Positions 33,316-41,621 of a stretch of DNA of 60,540 bases are shown in pieces. Position 1 is the first letter of the stretch; every line of letters begins with the position of its first letter. The DNA comes from Desulfurococcales archaeon (GTDB lineage: Archaea > Thermoproteota > Thermoprotei_A > Sulfolobales > Acidilobaceae): contig WANR01000007.1 in assembly GCA_015521705.1 (NCBI GenBank), positions 1 through 60,540 of the forward strand. Reading direction: 5' to 3'. The position numbers were made by a program, and so were the translations under genes. The notes beneath the pieces are model-generated. The model did no database searches. It was not told the origin of the DNA and saw only the letters and a program-made list of their open reading frames with translations.

Positions 33316-34371
33316 GTGGATACCACCACTAAAAGTGATGTAAAAAAGGTCTTTCAAGCGCTTTCTATTGCCACGGCGTTCTTGCTTTTAGCCCTACTAC
33401 CTATAGCCCAAGGTCTCTCCAAGGACAACTCTCACGAGGCCTCCCCTGGAAGCGTGGTTCTAACCAACGGCTTTGCCCGCGCCATAATAGATGAGCCGAA
33501 CGAAGACGGCGCAGGGGTTTTCACGATAGATACAGGGCCTAATCACCCGCTACCGGGAGTCGACATCCTTTATGGTGGCGGCAGCAACGCGTGGTCCACC
33601 TATGTCACCGTAAGGGTAGAGAATACCAGTAGAGAGTACGTGACTTCCAACGACGTTGACATATCTCCTTCTACCGGGTACACGTTGGAGGTTCTAGAGA
33701 ACTACTTGACATCGCAATCTCTCGGCCCCAACTACTACGCGCTAACATTTACCCTGCCAGAGGGCTTAGTTGTGGTGCAGAACGTGTCGATTGTGGGAAC
33801 AGGACTTTCGAGCGGTGTATTAGTTAACTTGACAGTTTACAACCCTACAGCGGCTCCCTACGATGTCAAGGTCAGGTTCATGCTAGACCTAAAGATTGCA
33901 GAAGAAGACGGGGCCTGGGTCTCGGTAAATGGGAGTAGCTGGATGGGCAATGAGTTTGAGATGCTCAATCCTGGGCCAGCCGTCATACTAGCTACGGACA
34001 GCCCGTCGAATCCTACTATAATAGCCCAGTTTACTTTGGGCCCCTTAGATAATCCTCCTGACAGGGTTATATACGCTGGTTGGCCCAAACTGTTTAATAA
34101 CGCCTTCCTGGTTTCCGTGGATCCCTCGTTAACTGTGGGTGGTGGCGATTCTGCCATAGCCTTCTATTGGGAGACAAGCATTATACCTTCTGGAGGATCC
34201 TTAACAGCTGCCAGTGTTGTTACGCCAGTACCGCCGCCTGCTGTGGGTGGTGAGCTAGAATTAGCAAGCTCGACTGGTAGCGTGGGTAACGACTCTCTCA
34301 TATATACAGCTCTAGCCTTTGCTGTTATAGCTGCGCTAGCCGCTGTCTTATATCGCAAATCTAGTATTTAA
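33316..34371 (+). CDS. Exported, C-terminally anchored beta-rich surface protein
   Basis: An N-terminal signal (VFQALSIATAFLLLALLPIAQGLS) is followed by about 290 residues of beta-rich, Asn/Ser/Thr-rich sequence with several N-glycosylation sequons (NTS, NVS, NLT, NGSS) and a C-terminal membrane helix (SLIYTALAFAVIAALAAVLYRKSSI) ending in two basic residues. This is the pattern of an archaeal cell-surface glycoprotein. A PPPP-like hinge (VVTPVPPPAVGG) precedes the stalk. No enzyme motif recognised. GTG start with GAGGCGAT upstream. It precedes the NfeD gene by 142 bases. Confidence 0.7.
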   Translation: MDTTTKSDVKKVFQALSIATAFLLLALLPIAQGLSKDNSHEASPGSVVLTNGFARAIIDEPNEDGAGVFTIDTGPNHPLPGVDILYGGGSNAWSTYVTVRVENTSREYVTSNDVDISPSTGYTLEVLENYLTSQSLGPNYYALTFTLPEGLVVVQNVSIVGTGLSSGVLVNLTVYNPTAAPYDVKVRFMLDLKIAEEDGAWVSVNGSSWMGNEFEMLNPGPAVILATDSPSNPTIIAQFTLGPLDNPPDRVIYAGWPKLFNNAFLVSVDPSLTVGGGDSAIAFYWETSIIPSGGSLTAASVVTPVPPPAVGGELELASSTGSVGNDSLIYTALAFAVIAALAAVLYRKSSI

Positions 34372-34513
34372 AATAAAGTAGCTATTTTTGAATTATAGTG
34401 TAATTATTTCGTCTTACAAAGTCTATATGAGAAAATAATTTTGTCCTTGCGATTACTTAGAAGCAATATGGGGTTAAAGGGGAGTTAGGACTAGGATCTG
34501 TGGAGGATCACGT

Positions 34514-35920
34514 ATGAAGGGCGCGAGGGCTCTATTGGCTTTACTACTTGCATCCTTGACGTTAGCACCAATACTTAGCGGTCAAGTGCTTGCAAGAGAA
34601 GATCTAGGACTGAAGTATTGTGGCGAGGTAGTGCAGACTAGCGGGTTATTAGATAGCGCGTCTGACGTAGATAAGGTTGTAGGGCCCAAGGTTTACTCCA
34701 TACGCATCGAAGGAGTCATCGACTACTCCATGGCGGAGTATATAGACCTTGCGATAGAGAGAGCCGAAAAGGACAATGCCCTCCTGATAATGGAGCTTAA
34801 TACCCCTGGCGGGCTCTTAGACGCAGCACTAGAAATAGTTTCGTCGCTGTCTAAAGCCGAGATCCCTGTTGTTGGCTTTGTCGTAGATAAATGGGCAGAA
34901 AGCGCCGGCACCATGATACTCGTGGCTTCCCATGTAGCTGCAATGCAGCCAGGCACCATAATAGGATCCCTGCAGCCTATCCAGTACGACCCGACTAGCG
35001 GGACATACGAGCCCATAAACGAGTCCAAGATCATTAACCCTATAATAGAGATCCTCTGCGAGCACGGCGCTTCCAAGGGGAGAAACGCTACAGCCCTAGT
35101 CAGATTCGTCCTCTTTAATGATAATTATGGCGCAAACGATGCACTCAAATACGGTGTAATAGACGTTATAGCACGCGACTCTCTAGAGCTTGTAGAGAAA
35201 CTAGACGGTAAAGCCGTCAAGCTACCCTCGGGCACTACTGTAAGGCTCGAACTTGGCAGGGAAGTAGAGCCTCTCCAGCCTACTCTAAGGATAAGAATAC
35301 TACATACGCTTTCCGACCCCCTACTCTCAGGGCTCCTACTATCCCTAGGTATGCTGGTTCTGCTCTTTAGCCTAGTCTCTGGCAACCCCGGAGGTATAGG
35401 GGTAGGAGCTCTCCTATTACTACTAGGACTAGCTGGCTCAGGCTTCAACCCCAACATAACATCACTACTCCTTCTACTTGGGGGTTCCATACTACTCTTC
35501 ATAGAACTATACACGCCAGGCTTCGGCATTATAGGAGGGACTGGCATAGTGATGCTTATCCTAGGCATAGCTATCCTTCCAGTGGGTGGCGAAGGCTTCT
35601 CAGTATCGCCTGGATACGCTAAGCAGCTGCTCCAATCCCTATATGCTACTGGAGCTGTCCTGGGCTCCTTCACGGGCTTCGTAGTCTATAAAGTAATGAA
35701 GGTTAGGAAGAGGAGGCCGGACACATGGACCCTAATGAACGCTCAGGGAAGAGCTACTGAAGAGATAAGGAAGGGTGAAGAGGGTTTCGTATTCGTTGAG
35801 GGAGAATATTGGAAGGCCAAGAGTCTAGACGACTTGAAACCTGGAGATCCCGTGGTAGTAGTTGGGAAAGACGGTCCCATACTACTTGTTAGAAAGGCTA
35901 AACGCGGCGAGCGGCTCTAG
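34514..35920 (+). CDS. NfeD-type membrane serine protease (ClpP-like domain plus NfeD domain)
   Basis: Signal peptide (ARALLALLLASLTLAPILSGQVLA), then a ClpP/crotonase-like protease domain (LLIMELNTPGGLLDAALEIVSSL, nucleophile Ser in DKWAESAGTMILVASHVAAMQPGTIIGS near residue 130), several membrane helices (about 280-400) and an OB-fold NfeD end (GRATEEIRKGEEGFVFVEGEYWKAKSLDDLKPGDPVVVVGKDG). Homologues cleave the hydrophobic C-terminus of the partner stomatin. That partner is encoded convergently at 36298-37116, as in many archaea. ATG with GGAGGATCA upstream. Acts at the outer face of the membrane. Confidence 0.92.
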   Translation: MKGARALLALLLASLTLAPILSGQVLAREDLGLKYCGEVVQTSGLLDSASDVDKVVGPKVYSIRIEGVIDYSMAEYIDLAIERAEKDNALLIMELNTPGGLLDAALEIVSSLSKAEIPVVGFVVDKWAESAGTMILVASHVAAMQPGTIIGSLQPIQYDPTSGTYEPINESKIINPIIEILCEHGASKGRNATALVRFVLFNDNYGANDALKYGVIDVIARDSLELVEKLDGKAVKLPSGTTVRLELGREVEPLQPTLRIRILHTLSDPLLSGLLLSLGMLVLLFSLVSGNPGGIGVGALLLLLGLAGSGFNPNITSLLLLLGGSILLFIELYTPGFGIIGGTGIVMLILGIAILPVGGEGFSVSPGYAKQLLQSLYATGAVLGSFTGFVVYKVMKVRKRRPDTWTLMNAQGRATEEIRKGEEGFVFVEGEYWKAKSLDDLKPGDPVVVVGKDGPILLVRKAKRGERL

Positions 35921-35969
35921 TTATATCCATATTATTATTTTTTATTTATTGGTGACATTGATCGTCGCC

Positions 35970-36173
35970 CTAGGATCTAGCCTCCTCGCACATGTTAGCC
36001 TTGTACCTGAGCTCTGCTAGCTTATCATATAACTCATTTATAATAGCTATTATACTCAGAGATCCCTTTGGCTCTTCATCTGAAAGGATCCTGGTAAGCC
36101 TGCTTTCGAGGAGTTCTGTTCTGGCGTAAATCTCGTCTATGAGCCTCTTAATATCCTCAATGCATTTTTTCAT
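35970..36173 (-). CDS. Small helical protein, 67 aa, beside stomatin
   Basis: Sequence IEDIKRLIDEIYARTELLESRLTRILSDEEPKGSLSIIAIINELYDKLAELRYKANMCEEARS is two amphipathic helices with a Cys near each end. ATG with GGTGAT upstream and good coding composition. Not recognised. It lies downstream of stomatin on the same strand with 124 bases between, and tail to tail with the NfeD gene. Confidence 0.6.
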   Translation of the reverse strand: MKKCIEDIKRLIDEIYARTELLESRLTRILSDEEPKGSLSIIAIINELYDKLAELRYKANMCEEARS

Positions 36174-36297
36174 AAAGTTCCATCACCCGGCTTTTTGGAT
36201 CCTCTGAGGGATAGAGGGTGCAGATCCCATGCTAGCTAAGGCTTGGTTCTTTCCTGCAGTTTTGGGTTTTGGAAATTAGCTTCTCTTGTCTGTTGTT

Positions 36298-37116
36298 TTA
36301 ACTGGTTTTCCCTGTGGCTGGGCTTGCAGGGCTCTTTTCCTTGCTCATGGCTGCCATTAGGCCTAGCATTTCTCCGAATTTGGAGTCTGTGTATTGTGGC
36401 GTTACTATTACCATGTTTCTTTCCTTGGAGATCTCTACTAGGGTTTGTAGCTCTCTGAGTCTAAGAGCTACTGGGTGTTCCTCGTAGAAGCCTGCGGCTT
36501 CGCTCATTATTTTTGCTGCTTGCCTTTCGCCTTCGGCCTCGATGATTCTTGCTCTTCTCCATCTTTCTGCTTCTGCCTGTTTTGCCATGGCTCTTAGCAT
36601 GGTTTCTGGTAGTTTGACCTCTTTGATTGTCACGGCTGATACTTTTATCCCCCACGGGTCTGTGAGATAGTCGAGTATTTCCTGGAGTTTTTTGTTTATC
36701 TCCTCCCTCTTGGTAAGGAGGTCGTCTAGCTCCACCTGCCCTATTATGTCTCTGAGGGTTGTCTGTGCCAGCATTAAGACTCCGTAGTGGAAGTTCTCTA
36801 TTCTTGTGACTGCTTTCTCGGGGTCGAGCACTTTATAGTAGACTACGGCGTCGACTCCTACAGTAACGTTGTCCCTCGTAATGGTTCTTTGCTCTGGCAC
36901 GTCTGCAGTAACGATTCTTAAATCGACCTTAACCATGGTATCTACAAAGGGTATTATGAAGAAGAGGCCTGGGCCCTTGGCCCCCAGTAGTCTCCCAAGC
37001 CTGAATATTACCGCTCTTTCGTATTCCTTTACTACCTTAATGCTCATAGAAAGCAGTACCAGTAGCACCAGTATACCTATAGCTGTTCCAGGCGTGATGC
37101 TTATATTGTCCACCAA
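36298..37116 (-). CDS. Stomatin/SPFH-domain membrane protein
   Basis: N-terminal membrane helix (GTAIGILVLLVLLSMSIKVV), SPFH domain (EYERAVIFRLGRLLGAKGPGLFFIIPFVDTMVKVDLR, NVTVGVDAVVYYKVLDPEKAV) and a C-terminal helical region (QAEAERWRRARIIEAEGERQAAKIMSEAAG). Length 272 and sequence order match archaeal stomatins that form oligomeric membrane microdomains and are the substrate of the NfeD protease. The C-terminal residues are Ala/Ser/Pro-rich rather than strongly hydrophobic. TTG at 37116 with GGGG upstream; GTG 37113 is an alternative. Confidence 0.93.
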   Translation of the reverse strand: MVDNISITPGTAIGILVLLVLLSMSIKVVKEYERAVIFRLGRLLGAKGPGLFFIIPFVDTMVKVDLRIVTADVPEQRTITRDNVTVGVDAVVYYKVLDPEKAVTRIENFHYGVLMLAQTTLRDIIGQVELDDLLTKREEINKKLQEILDYLTDPWGIKVSAVTIKEVKLPETMLRAMAKQAEAERWRRARIIEAEGERQAAKIMSEAAGFYEEHPVALRLRELQTLVEISKERNMVIVTPQYTDSKFGEMLGLMAAMSKEKSPASPATGKTS

Positions 37117-37229
37117 AGCGTTTCCCCGTCTAGCTCACGCTATTAATCATGAATAGGCGAGGATATTATCTGTAACTGTTAATACTCGTCGCCCGCGATA
37201 AAAACAGTGAGCCGCTGGGGGGATGAAGG

Positions 37230-37667
37230 ATGGCTCTGCCCAAAGAGAAGGGTACGCGGGCAGAGAACGAGCTAGCCAACAAGCTGTGGGAAATGGGCTA
37301 CGCTGTAGTCAGGGGGCCATCAAGCGGGTCTAGGGTGAAGAAGAGATACCAGCCAGACATAGTGGCCCTCAAAAAGGGGAAAATAGTTGTTGCCGAGGTT
37401 AAAACCGGTGAGAGACTCAAGCCAATATACATTAAATCGCACCAGCTAGCGAAGCTGGCAGGGTTTGCGAAGAGAAGCGGAGGCCTGCCAGTAATAGCCG
37501 TCAAACTTCGCGGTAACGGCTGGAGGATCCATACCCTGGAGAGTCTGGAGCTAACAAAGACAGGTAACGCGAAAATCTCAAGGCCGGAAGCTGGCTATAG
37601 GCTAAGAGACTTTGACGAGCTCCTATTCCCCAAAGCTAAGAAGCTTATAGAATTTATGAAGCCTTAA
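37230..37667 (+). CDS. hjc: Holliday junction resolvase Hjc
   Basis: Archaeal structure-specific endonuclease that cuts four-way junctions in recombination. The nuclease core is complete: RAENELANKLWEMGYAVVRGPSSGS (Glu and basic loop), YQPDIVALKKGKIVVAEVKTGE (Asp, Glu and Lys of the PD-ExK site), then a basic C-terminal region. 145 residues is normal. ATG with GGGGGGATGAAGG upstream. It is divergent from stomatin and near other replication/repair genes on the window scale, but forms its own unit. Confidence 0.95.
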   Translation: MALPKEKGTRAENELANKLWEMGYAVVRGPSSGSRVKKRYQPDIVALKKGKIVVAEVKTGERLKPIYIKSHQLAKLAGFAKRSGGLPVIAVKLRGNGWRIHTLESLELTKTGNAKISRPEAGYRLRDFDELLFPKAKKLIEFMKP

Positions 37668-37855
37668 TTTATAATGAAAATACCGGGAATAGTGTTAGTG
37701 AGGTTACTCATAGCCATGGAACAGTTTTAGCTCTGTGTCTTCTATAGAGGAACTGGAGGACTTTCCAGGGGAGGCATACTGGTTAATTAATTGTGTTATT
37801 GTAGGATAAACGGTAAAAAGAAGGTTTGGTTTGGATTGAAGCCCCCTTGTACAAA

Positions 37856-37885
37856 GCCCCCGGAGGCTCTGAGGCCCCCGGGGGC
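37856..37885 (-). terminator. Very stable 30-base hairpin after the AdoMet decarboxylase stop codon
   Basis: GCCCCCGG (37856-37863) and CCGGGGGC (37878-37885) pair perfectly; inside, GGC/GCC pairs close a 6-base loop after one A-C mismatch. It starts four bases past the minus-strand stop codon and likely defines the mRNA 3' end. The rest of 37668-37889 shows no gene; a second CCCCC-containing copy lies at 37841-37846. Confidence 0.6.
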
Positions 37886-37889
37886 AACA

Positions 37890-38285
37890 CTATTCCAGGC
37901 TCCTATCCATGATTTTTGCTTCTATTTTTCTTGGTTTCAGCATTTCCACTATATAATTAAACGCTTCTTCAGGGTTTGTGTGGGCTCCGCAGCTATACAC
38001 GTCTACGGTGGCGTAGTTGAACTCGGGCCACGTATGTATGGCTATATGGCTTTCCAATATTATCGCGACAACGCTTAGTCCTTCCCCTATCTTCCACGAT
38101 TTAATATCCAACAGAGTCATGTTACCTATTCTTACCGCATCCTCTACTATTTTCTCTAGAACCTCGCGCTCTTTGAGGGCTCTAGTATTGCTGCATCCTA
38201 TCAGGTTACCGAACACGTGCGTCGCATAAACTCTCTTCGAGTGTTCAGCCCCGCTCTTCTGCCTGCTTTCTATCTGAATCGTCAC
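37890..38285 (-). CDS. speH: S-adenosylmethionine decarboxylase family proenzyme (SpeH-like)
   Basis: Pyruvoyl enzyme that self-cleaves at Glu78-Ser79 ([24 protein letters not shown]); Ser79 becomes the pyruvoyl group, with His84 and Cys99 as the usual processing/catalytic residues. Normally it decarboxylates SAM for polyamine synthesis. In Crenarchaeota a close paralogue has become arginine decarboxylase, and this single sequence does not let me tell the two apart with certainty. 131 residues; start GTG 38285 with GGTGG upstream and TATA at 38311-38318. A phosphorylase-like gene and ahcY (divergent side) also deal with SAM by-products. Confidence 0.88.
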   Translation of the reverse strand: MTIQIESRQKSGAEHSKRVYATHVFGNLIGCSNTRALKEREVLEKIVEDAVRIGNMTLLDIKSWKIGEGLSVVAIILESHIAIHTWPEFNYATVDVYSCGAHTNPEEAFNYIVEMLKPRKIEAKIMDRSLE

Positions 38286-38310
38286 TTTAACCTACCCCCC
38301 ACCCCCCGGT

Positions 38311-38336
38311 ATTTATAAGGTTCTCAGATTATAAGT
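38311..38336. promoter_or_regulatory. Divergent promoter region between speH and the phosphorylase-like gene
   Basis: TTTATAA at 38312-38318 suits the minus-strand gene (27-33 bases from its GTG). ATTATAAG at about 38328-38335 suits the plus-strand gene starting at 38355. C/G-runs (CCCCCCACCCCCC) just inside the speH side include its Shine-Dalgarno site. Confidence 0.5.
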
Positions 38337-38354
38337 GTACCCCTGGTGTCTTAG

Positions 38355-39143
38355 TTGAGTCTTAGAGAGGGTATAGGCCAGGCGACGGGGCTTCAGTGGA
38401 GCGGGAATATTAGCGATGCCATTATCCTTGACAACTCGGAGGTTTATGATAACGTTAAAAAGGGTATGGAGAGAATTCATGGCGAGTATTTGGGGTTGCC
38501 AGGATTTAGGGTTTTATCGGGTAGGCAGCTCGACATGGATCTGTTGATAGTACAGATTCCTCCTTATCCCCAATCTGTCGTCGAAGCCGTGATGGAGCTA
38601 TACCTTTTCGGGATAAGGAGAATAATCTCTGTTTCCCGCGGTTACAGGTTAGGCGGTGACATAGAGCCCAATGCTGTTCTCCTGGCTGAAGCCGCGATCC
38701 CTCTTGATAGTGTTTCTGAAAAAGTTGCTAAGAGGGGTCTCCCATTGGCAAGTAGTAGGTCTCTGCTTGAAAGGGCTAGGGAGATCATAGATGTCAGGTT
38801 TTCAGAGTTCCAGCCCTACCTGGGATTCACTGTGACGGTTGACTCGCCCCGCCTGCCATGGATTTACCAGGAGATCGAGGATTATATGGGTCAAAGAGAC
38901 GTCCTAGGGGTCGACACAGTTACAGCTCCCCTTTATGCTCTGCGCTACATACTACCCCGCCTTGAAGCCCTCTCAATGATAATAGTTCAGAGAAAGATCC
39001 AGCCACAAGGCCAGGCAGTCGAGACGGATAGCGAGGGATATGTTAGGCTGCTGGAGCGCGAGAAGAAAATGGAATCTGTATTATACATCGTGGCCCTCGA
39101 AATAATGCATTCTCTGGAAACATCGCCAGCTTATAGGGGCTAA
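38355..39143 (+). CDS. Nucleoside phosphorylase-fold protein with altered active site
   Basis: The 262-residue protein follows the PNP/uridine phosphorylase fold: MDLLIVQIPPYPQSVVEAVMELYLFGIRRIISVSRGYRLGGDIEPNAVLLAEAAIPLDS, then FTVTVDSPRLPW and GVDTVTAPLYALRYI. In active family members the last segment reads VDMExxALY, where Met and Glu bind the ribose; here Met is Thr and Glu is Val. So it may use another nucleoside, bind without turnover, or be a regulator. It is followed by ahcY 65-89 bases downstream, so a link to SAH, adenosine or methylthioadenosine metabolism is reasonable inference. TTG start. Confidence 0.65.
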   Translation: MSLREGIGQATGLQWSGNISDAIILDNSEVYDNVKKGMERIHGEYLGLPGFRVLSGRQLDMDLLIVQIPPYPQSVVEAVMELYLFGIRRIISVSRGYRLGGDIEPNAVLLAEAAIPLDSVSEKVAKRGLPLASSRSLLERAREIIDVRFSEFQPYLGFTVTVDSPRLPWIYQEIEDYMGQRDVLGVDTVTAPLYALRYILPRLEALSMIIVQRKIQPQGQAVETDSEGYVRLLEREKKMESVLYIVALEIMHSLETSPAYRG

Positions 39144-39232
39144 TGGGTTACACCTCAAAGGCCTTATGCACTGGCACTACATGATTTATAGCCTCTTAGC
39201 CGCGATGCTTGCTAACAGGCTGGTGTAGGGCC

Positions 39233-40480
39233 ATGGTGGGGTACAAGGTACGAGATCTCTCGCTAGCCCCTAAAGGGCGCGAGCAAATAGAGTGGGCTGA
39301 AGCCAGGATGCCTGTCCTCGTGAGGCTGAGGCACAAGTACAGCCCCAGTAAACCCCTTTCCGGGCTAAGGGTCTCCGCCTGCCTGCATGTAACCAAGGAG
39401 ACAGCTGTCCTAGCCAGGACTCTTAGGGAGTGGGGCGCGGAGGTTACATTGGTACCCAGCAACCCGTTGTCTACCCAAGACGAAGTAGCAGCGGCTCTAG
39501 CCGAGGAGGGTTTTAACGTCTATGCCTGGAGAGGCATGAGTAGCGACGAGTACTTCTGGGCCATATCGCTGGCGGCCTCTGCCTCGCCTCATATAGTGAT
39601 AGATGATGGAGCAGACCTTCACGCCCATATACATGAGAAAGGCTTGAAGGGCGACATAATTGGGGGCACCGAGGAAACGACTACAGGCATCACCAGGCTT
39701 AGAGCCCTTGAGAGGGAGGGCAAGCTGCTCTACCCTATAATAGCCGTCAACGACGCTATGACCAAGTACCTTTTCGACAACAGGTACGGTACTGGCCAGA
39801 GCACTATTGATGGAATAATGAGAGCCACAGGGATCCTGCTGGCAGGCAGGAAGGTTGTCGTTGCAGGGTATGGCTGGGTGGGAAGGGGCATAGCTATAAG
39901 GGCCAGAGGCATGGGTGCCAGGGTTATAGTTACAGAAGTAGACCCTATAAGGGCTCTGGAAGCCGTCATGGACGGGTTTGAAGTCAAAACAATGGAAGAG
40001 GCCGCCGCCGAGGGCGACGTCTTCATAACAGCTACAGGCAACAAGGATGTGATAAGAGAGGAGCACTTCGTAAGAATGAAGGACGGGGCTATACTAGCTA
40101 ACGCCGGCCACTTTAACGTGGAGGTTAGCGTCGAGCAGCTAGAAAAAATCTCTGTCTCTAAGAGAAGGGTGCGCGACTACCTCGACGAATACAGGTTACC
40201 CAACGGGAAAAGACTGTACCTCATAGGCGAGGGCAGGCTTGTCAACCTCGTTGCAGCAGAGGGTCACCCCAGCGAGGTCATGGACATGAGTTTCTCCAAC
40301 CAAGCCCTATCTGTGTTGAGGCTCGCACGCGAGGGAGAAAAACTACAGCCAGGACTCTATAAGGTGAGAAGAAGCGAGGAAGAGGAGATAGCTCTAACTA
40401 AGCTCCAAACAATGGGTATAAAAATAGACAAGCTTACAGAAGAGCAGATCAAATACCTGGAAAGCTGGGCCCTCCAATAG
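39233..40480 (+). CDS. ahcY: Adenosylhomocysteinase
   Basis: NAD-dependent S-adenosylhomocysteine hydrolase that removes the product of all SAM methylations. Visible: HVTKETAVLARTL, DDGADLHAHIHEKG, GGTEETTTGITRLRALE, the NAD motif VVAGYGWVGRGIAIRARGMGA and GEGRLVNLVAAEGHPSEVMDMSF. Length about 415 is normal for archaeal enzymes, which lack the C-terminal extension. The frame opens at TTG 39209, but ATG 39233 has GGTG eight bases upstream. Downstream of the phosphorylase-like gene; several methyltransferases (trm5, taw3, trm10, nep1) lie in the window. Confidence 0.95.
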   Translation: MVGYKVRDLSLAPKGREQIEWAEARMPVLVRLRHKYSPSKPLSGLRVSACLHVTKETAVLARTLREWGAEVTLVPSNPLSTQDEVAAALAEEGFNVYAWRGMSSDEYFWAISLAASASPHIVIDDGADLHAHIHEKGLKGDIIGGTEETTTGITRLRALEREGKLLYPIIAVNDAMTKYLFDNRYGTGQSTIDGIMRATGILLAGRKVVVAGYGWVGRGIAIRARGMGARVIVTEVDPIRALEAVMDGFEVKTMEEAAAEGDVFITATGNKDVIREEHFVRMKDGAILANAGHFNVEVSVEQLEKISVSKRRVRDYLDEYRLPNGKRLYLIGEGRLVNLVAAEGHPSEVMDMSFSNQALSVLRLAREGEKLQPGLYKVRRSEEEEIALTKLQTMGIKIDKLTEEQIKYLESWALQ

Positions 40481-40589
40481 GACATACGGGCATTCAGACG
40501 TTCAGAGAAACCGCTAGATTACCGCGTTAAAGCTTAATAGCCCCCTTTTTGCTTGATAAAAGCCACGGGACCCGCAAACTTTATGAAGA

Positions 40590-40702
40590 GGGCCCGTAGC
40601 TCAGCCAGGTAGAGCGCCCGGCTCATAAGGGGCGCTCGGGTTCGACCCTCAAGCCCTGGAGACACCGGGTGGTCGGGGGTTCAAATCCCCCCGGGCCCAC
40701 CA
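40590..40702 (+). tRNA. tRNA with CAT anticodon (elongator Met or Ile2), 36-base intron
   Basis: GGGCCCG/CGGGCCC acceptor stem, D arm GCTC/GAGC, anticodon stem CCCGG (40617-40621)/CCGGG (40665-40669), T arm GGGGG-TTCAAAT-CCCCC, discriminator A and encoded CCA. Anticodon CAT at 40624-40626. An intron at the canonical 37/38 position would be 40628-40663. A G1-C72 pair and lack of G29-G31 argue against the initiator; Met versus Ile2 (CAT later modified to agmatidine) is not resolved. Confidence 0.93.
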
Positions 40703-40779
40703 CCCTTTCCAGTCTGGCGGTAAATTGTAGAAGAGCCGGAGAGGGATTAGAGGAAAGGGGGTTTCCCCAAATAACGGAA

Positions 40780-40850
40780 TTGGGGTGCGATGAAGTAGGT
40801 GGAGCGACTCTGACCAGATCGGGGTGAAGAACGACTTTCCTCTGAGCATT
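40780..40850 (+). ncRNA. Candidate C/D-box sRNA downstream of the CAT tRNA
   Basis: C box GCGATGA (40787-40793), 16 bases, D' CTGA (40810-40813), 7 bases, degenerate C' GGGGTGA (40821-40827), 14 bases, D CTGA (40842-40845). Both D-type boxes are perfect; C' has lost one of the kink-turn bases, which is common for C'. A GGGG-GTTT-CCCC hairpin (40757-40768) sits upstream. The rest of 40703-40898 contains no ORF of interest. No target identified. Confidence 0.42.
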
Positions 40851-40898
40851 GCCTAGTCTTCCGTGTGGCAAAGATTATTCAACGCGATAAACCATACG

Positions 40899-41621
40899 TC
40901 ACGTATTGAGCTTCTCATACTCGTATATGAGCCTCGCCACTACTCCCCATGTCATCAATTTTTTGCCGCCAAGTAGAGACACCTTGTACTTGGCTAGGGC
41001 CTTTGTTTTAGGCCTAAAGTCGCCTGCGGGGAAGGCTCCTACCCCCAGGGGTAGGCATGTGGCTATAGAGAGGGCTACAGCGCTTAAGGGCGAGAGCCCC
41101 CTTCCTTCCTCGGATAATAGTACTAAGCCTCCGTGATCTTCCACGAACTTCTCGAGGGTGTCATAAGCCTCATAGACAAGGGCCTTCTCAGCATCCGGCG
41201 GCACCTTGCCTTTCTTCAATAGTTGTGCCATAAGCCCCTTGAACCTCTCATAGTTTTTGGGGAGCCTGGCCTCGCCTGATACCCTGAAAACCCGGCCATC
41301 CCTCACATGTATGTAAAGCTCTATCATCCCCTTGCCAAAGAGGGGTGAGTCCTCAATGAAGAGAACCGTGGTATGTACTATGTCGGGTCTGCCACGCTTC
41401 CACCGTTCCTCTAGCCGTCTCATAGCATCGTAGTGTATTGACTTGTCCAGGAGCATTTCAGCAGGGCTAAGACCGTATCTCCTAGCCGAACGCACTATTT
41501 GGGGGTGAGATGCTACTTCTCTGGGCACCAGTTCTAAGGCGCTTTCAAGCAGGATTATCTTGAGTGGACTCTTCCCGCCACAGTTCTTTCCGCCTAGCTT
41601 CGAGTTGCTCAATTGGCACAC
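40899..41621 (-). CDS. nep1: 16S rRNA pseudouridine N1-methyltransferase Nep1 (Emg1)
   Basis: SPOUT-class methyltransferase needed for small-subunit ribosome assembly. Family-typical blocks: IILLESALELVPREVASHPQIVRSARRYGLSPAEMLLDKSIHYDAMRRLEERWKRGRPDIVHTTVLFIEDSPL, ELYIHVRDGRVFRVSGEARLPKNYERFKGLMAQLL and the C-terminal knot SIATCLPLGVGAFPAGDF. The N-terminal about 20 residues of the open frame (MCQLSNSKLGGKNCGG) overlap the end of the MBL gene by 77 bases and may not be translated; no better-placed ATG exists, a TTG lies three codons in. Last gene of rnhB-trm10-MBL-nep1. Confidence 0.93.
   Translation of the reverse strand: MCQLSNSKLGGKNCGGKSPLKIILLESALELVPREVASHPQIVRSARRYGLSPAEMLLDKSIHYDAMRRLEERWKRGRPDIVHTTVLFIEDSPLFGKGMIELYIHVRDGRVFRVSGEARLPKNYERFKGLMAQLLKKGKVPPDAEKALVYEAYDTLEKFVEDHGGLVLLSEEGRGLSPLSAVALSIATCLPLGVGAFPAGDFRPKTKALAKYKVSLLGGKKLMTWGVVARLIYEYEKLNT

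Noticed and set aside
40817-40860. Minus strand reads GAGGAAAGTCG, similar to a conserved RNase P RNA motif
   Set aside because: The space between nep1 and the tRNA (about 195 bases) is short for a standard archaeal RNase P RNA, and the other conserved regions are not visible on either strand.
40623-40871. Minus-strand ORFs across the CAT tRNA
   Set aside because: They read through a clear tRNA with intron and into the non-coding gap.
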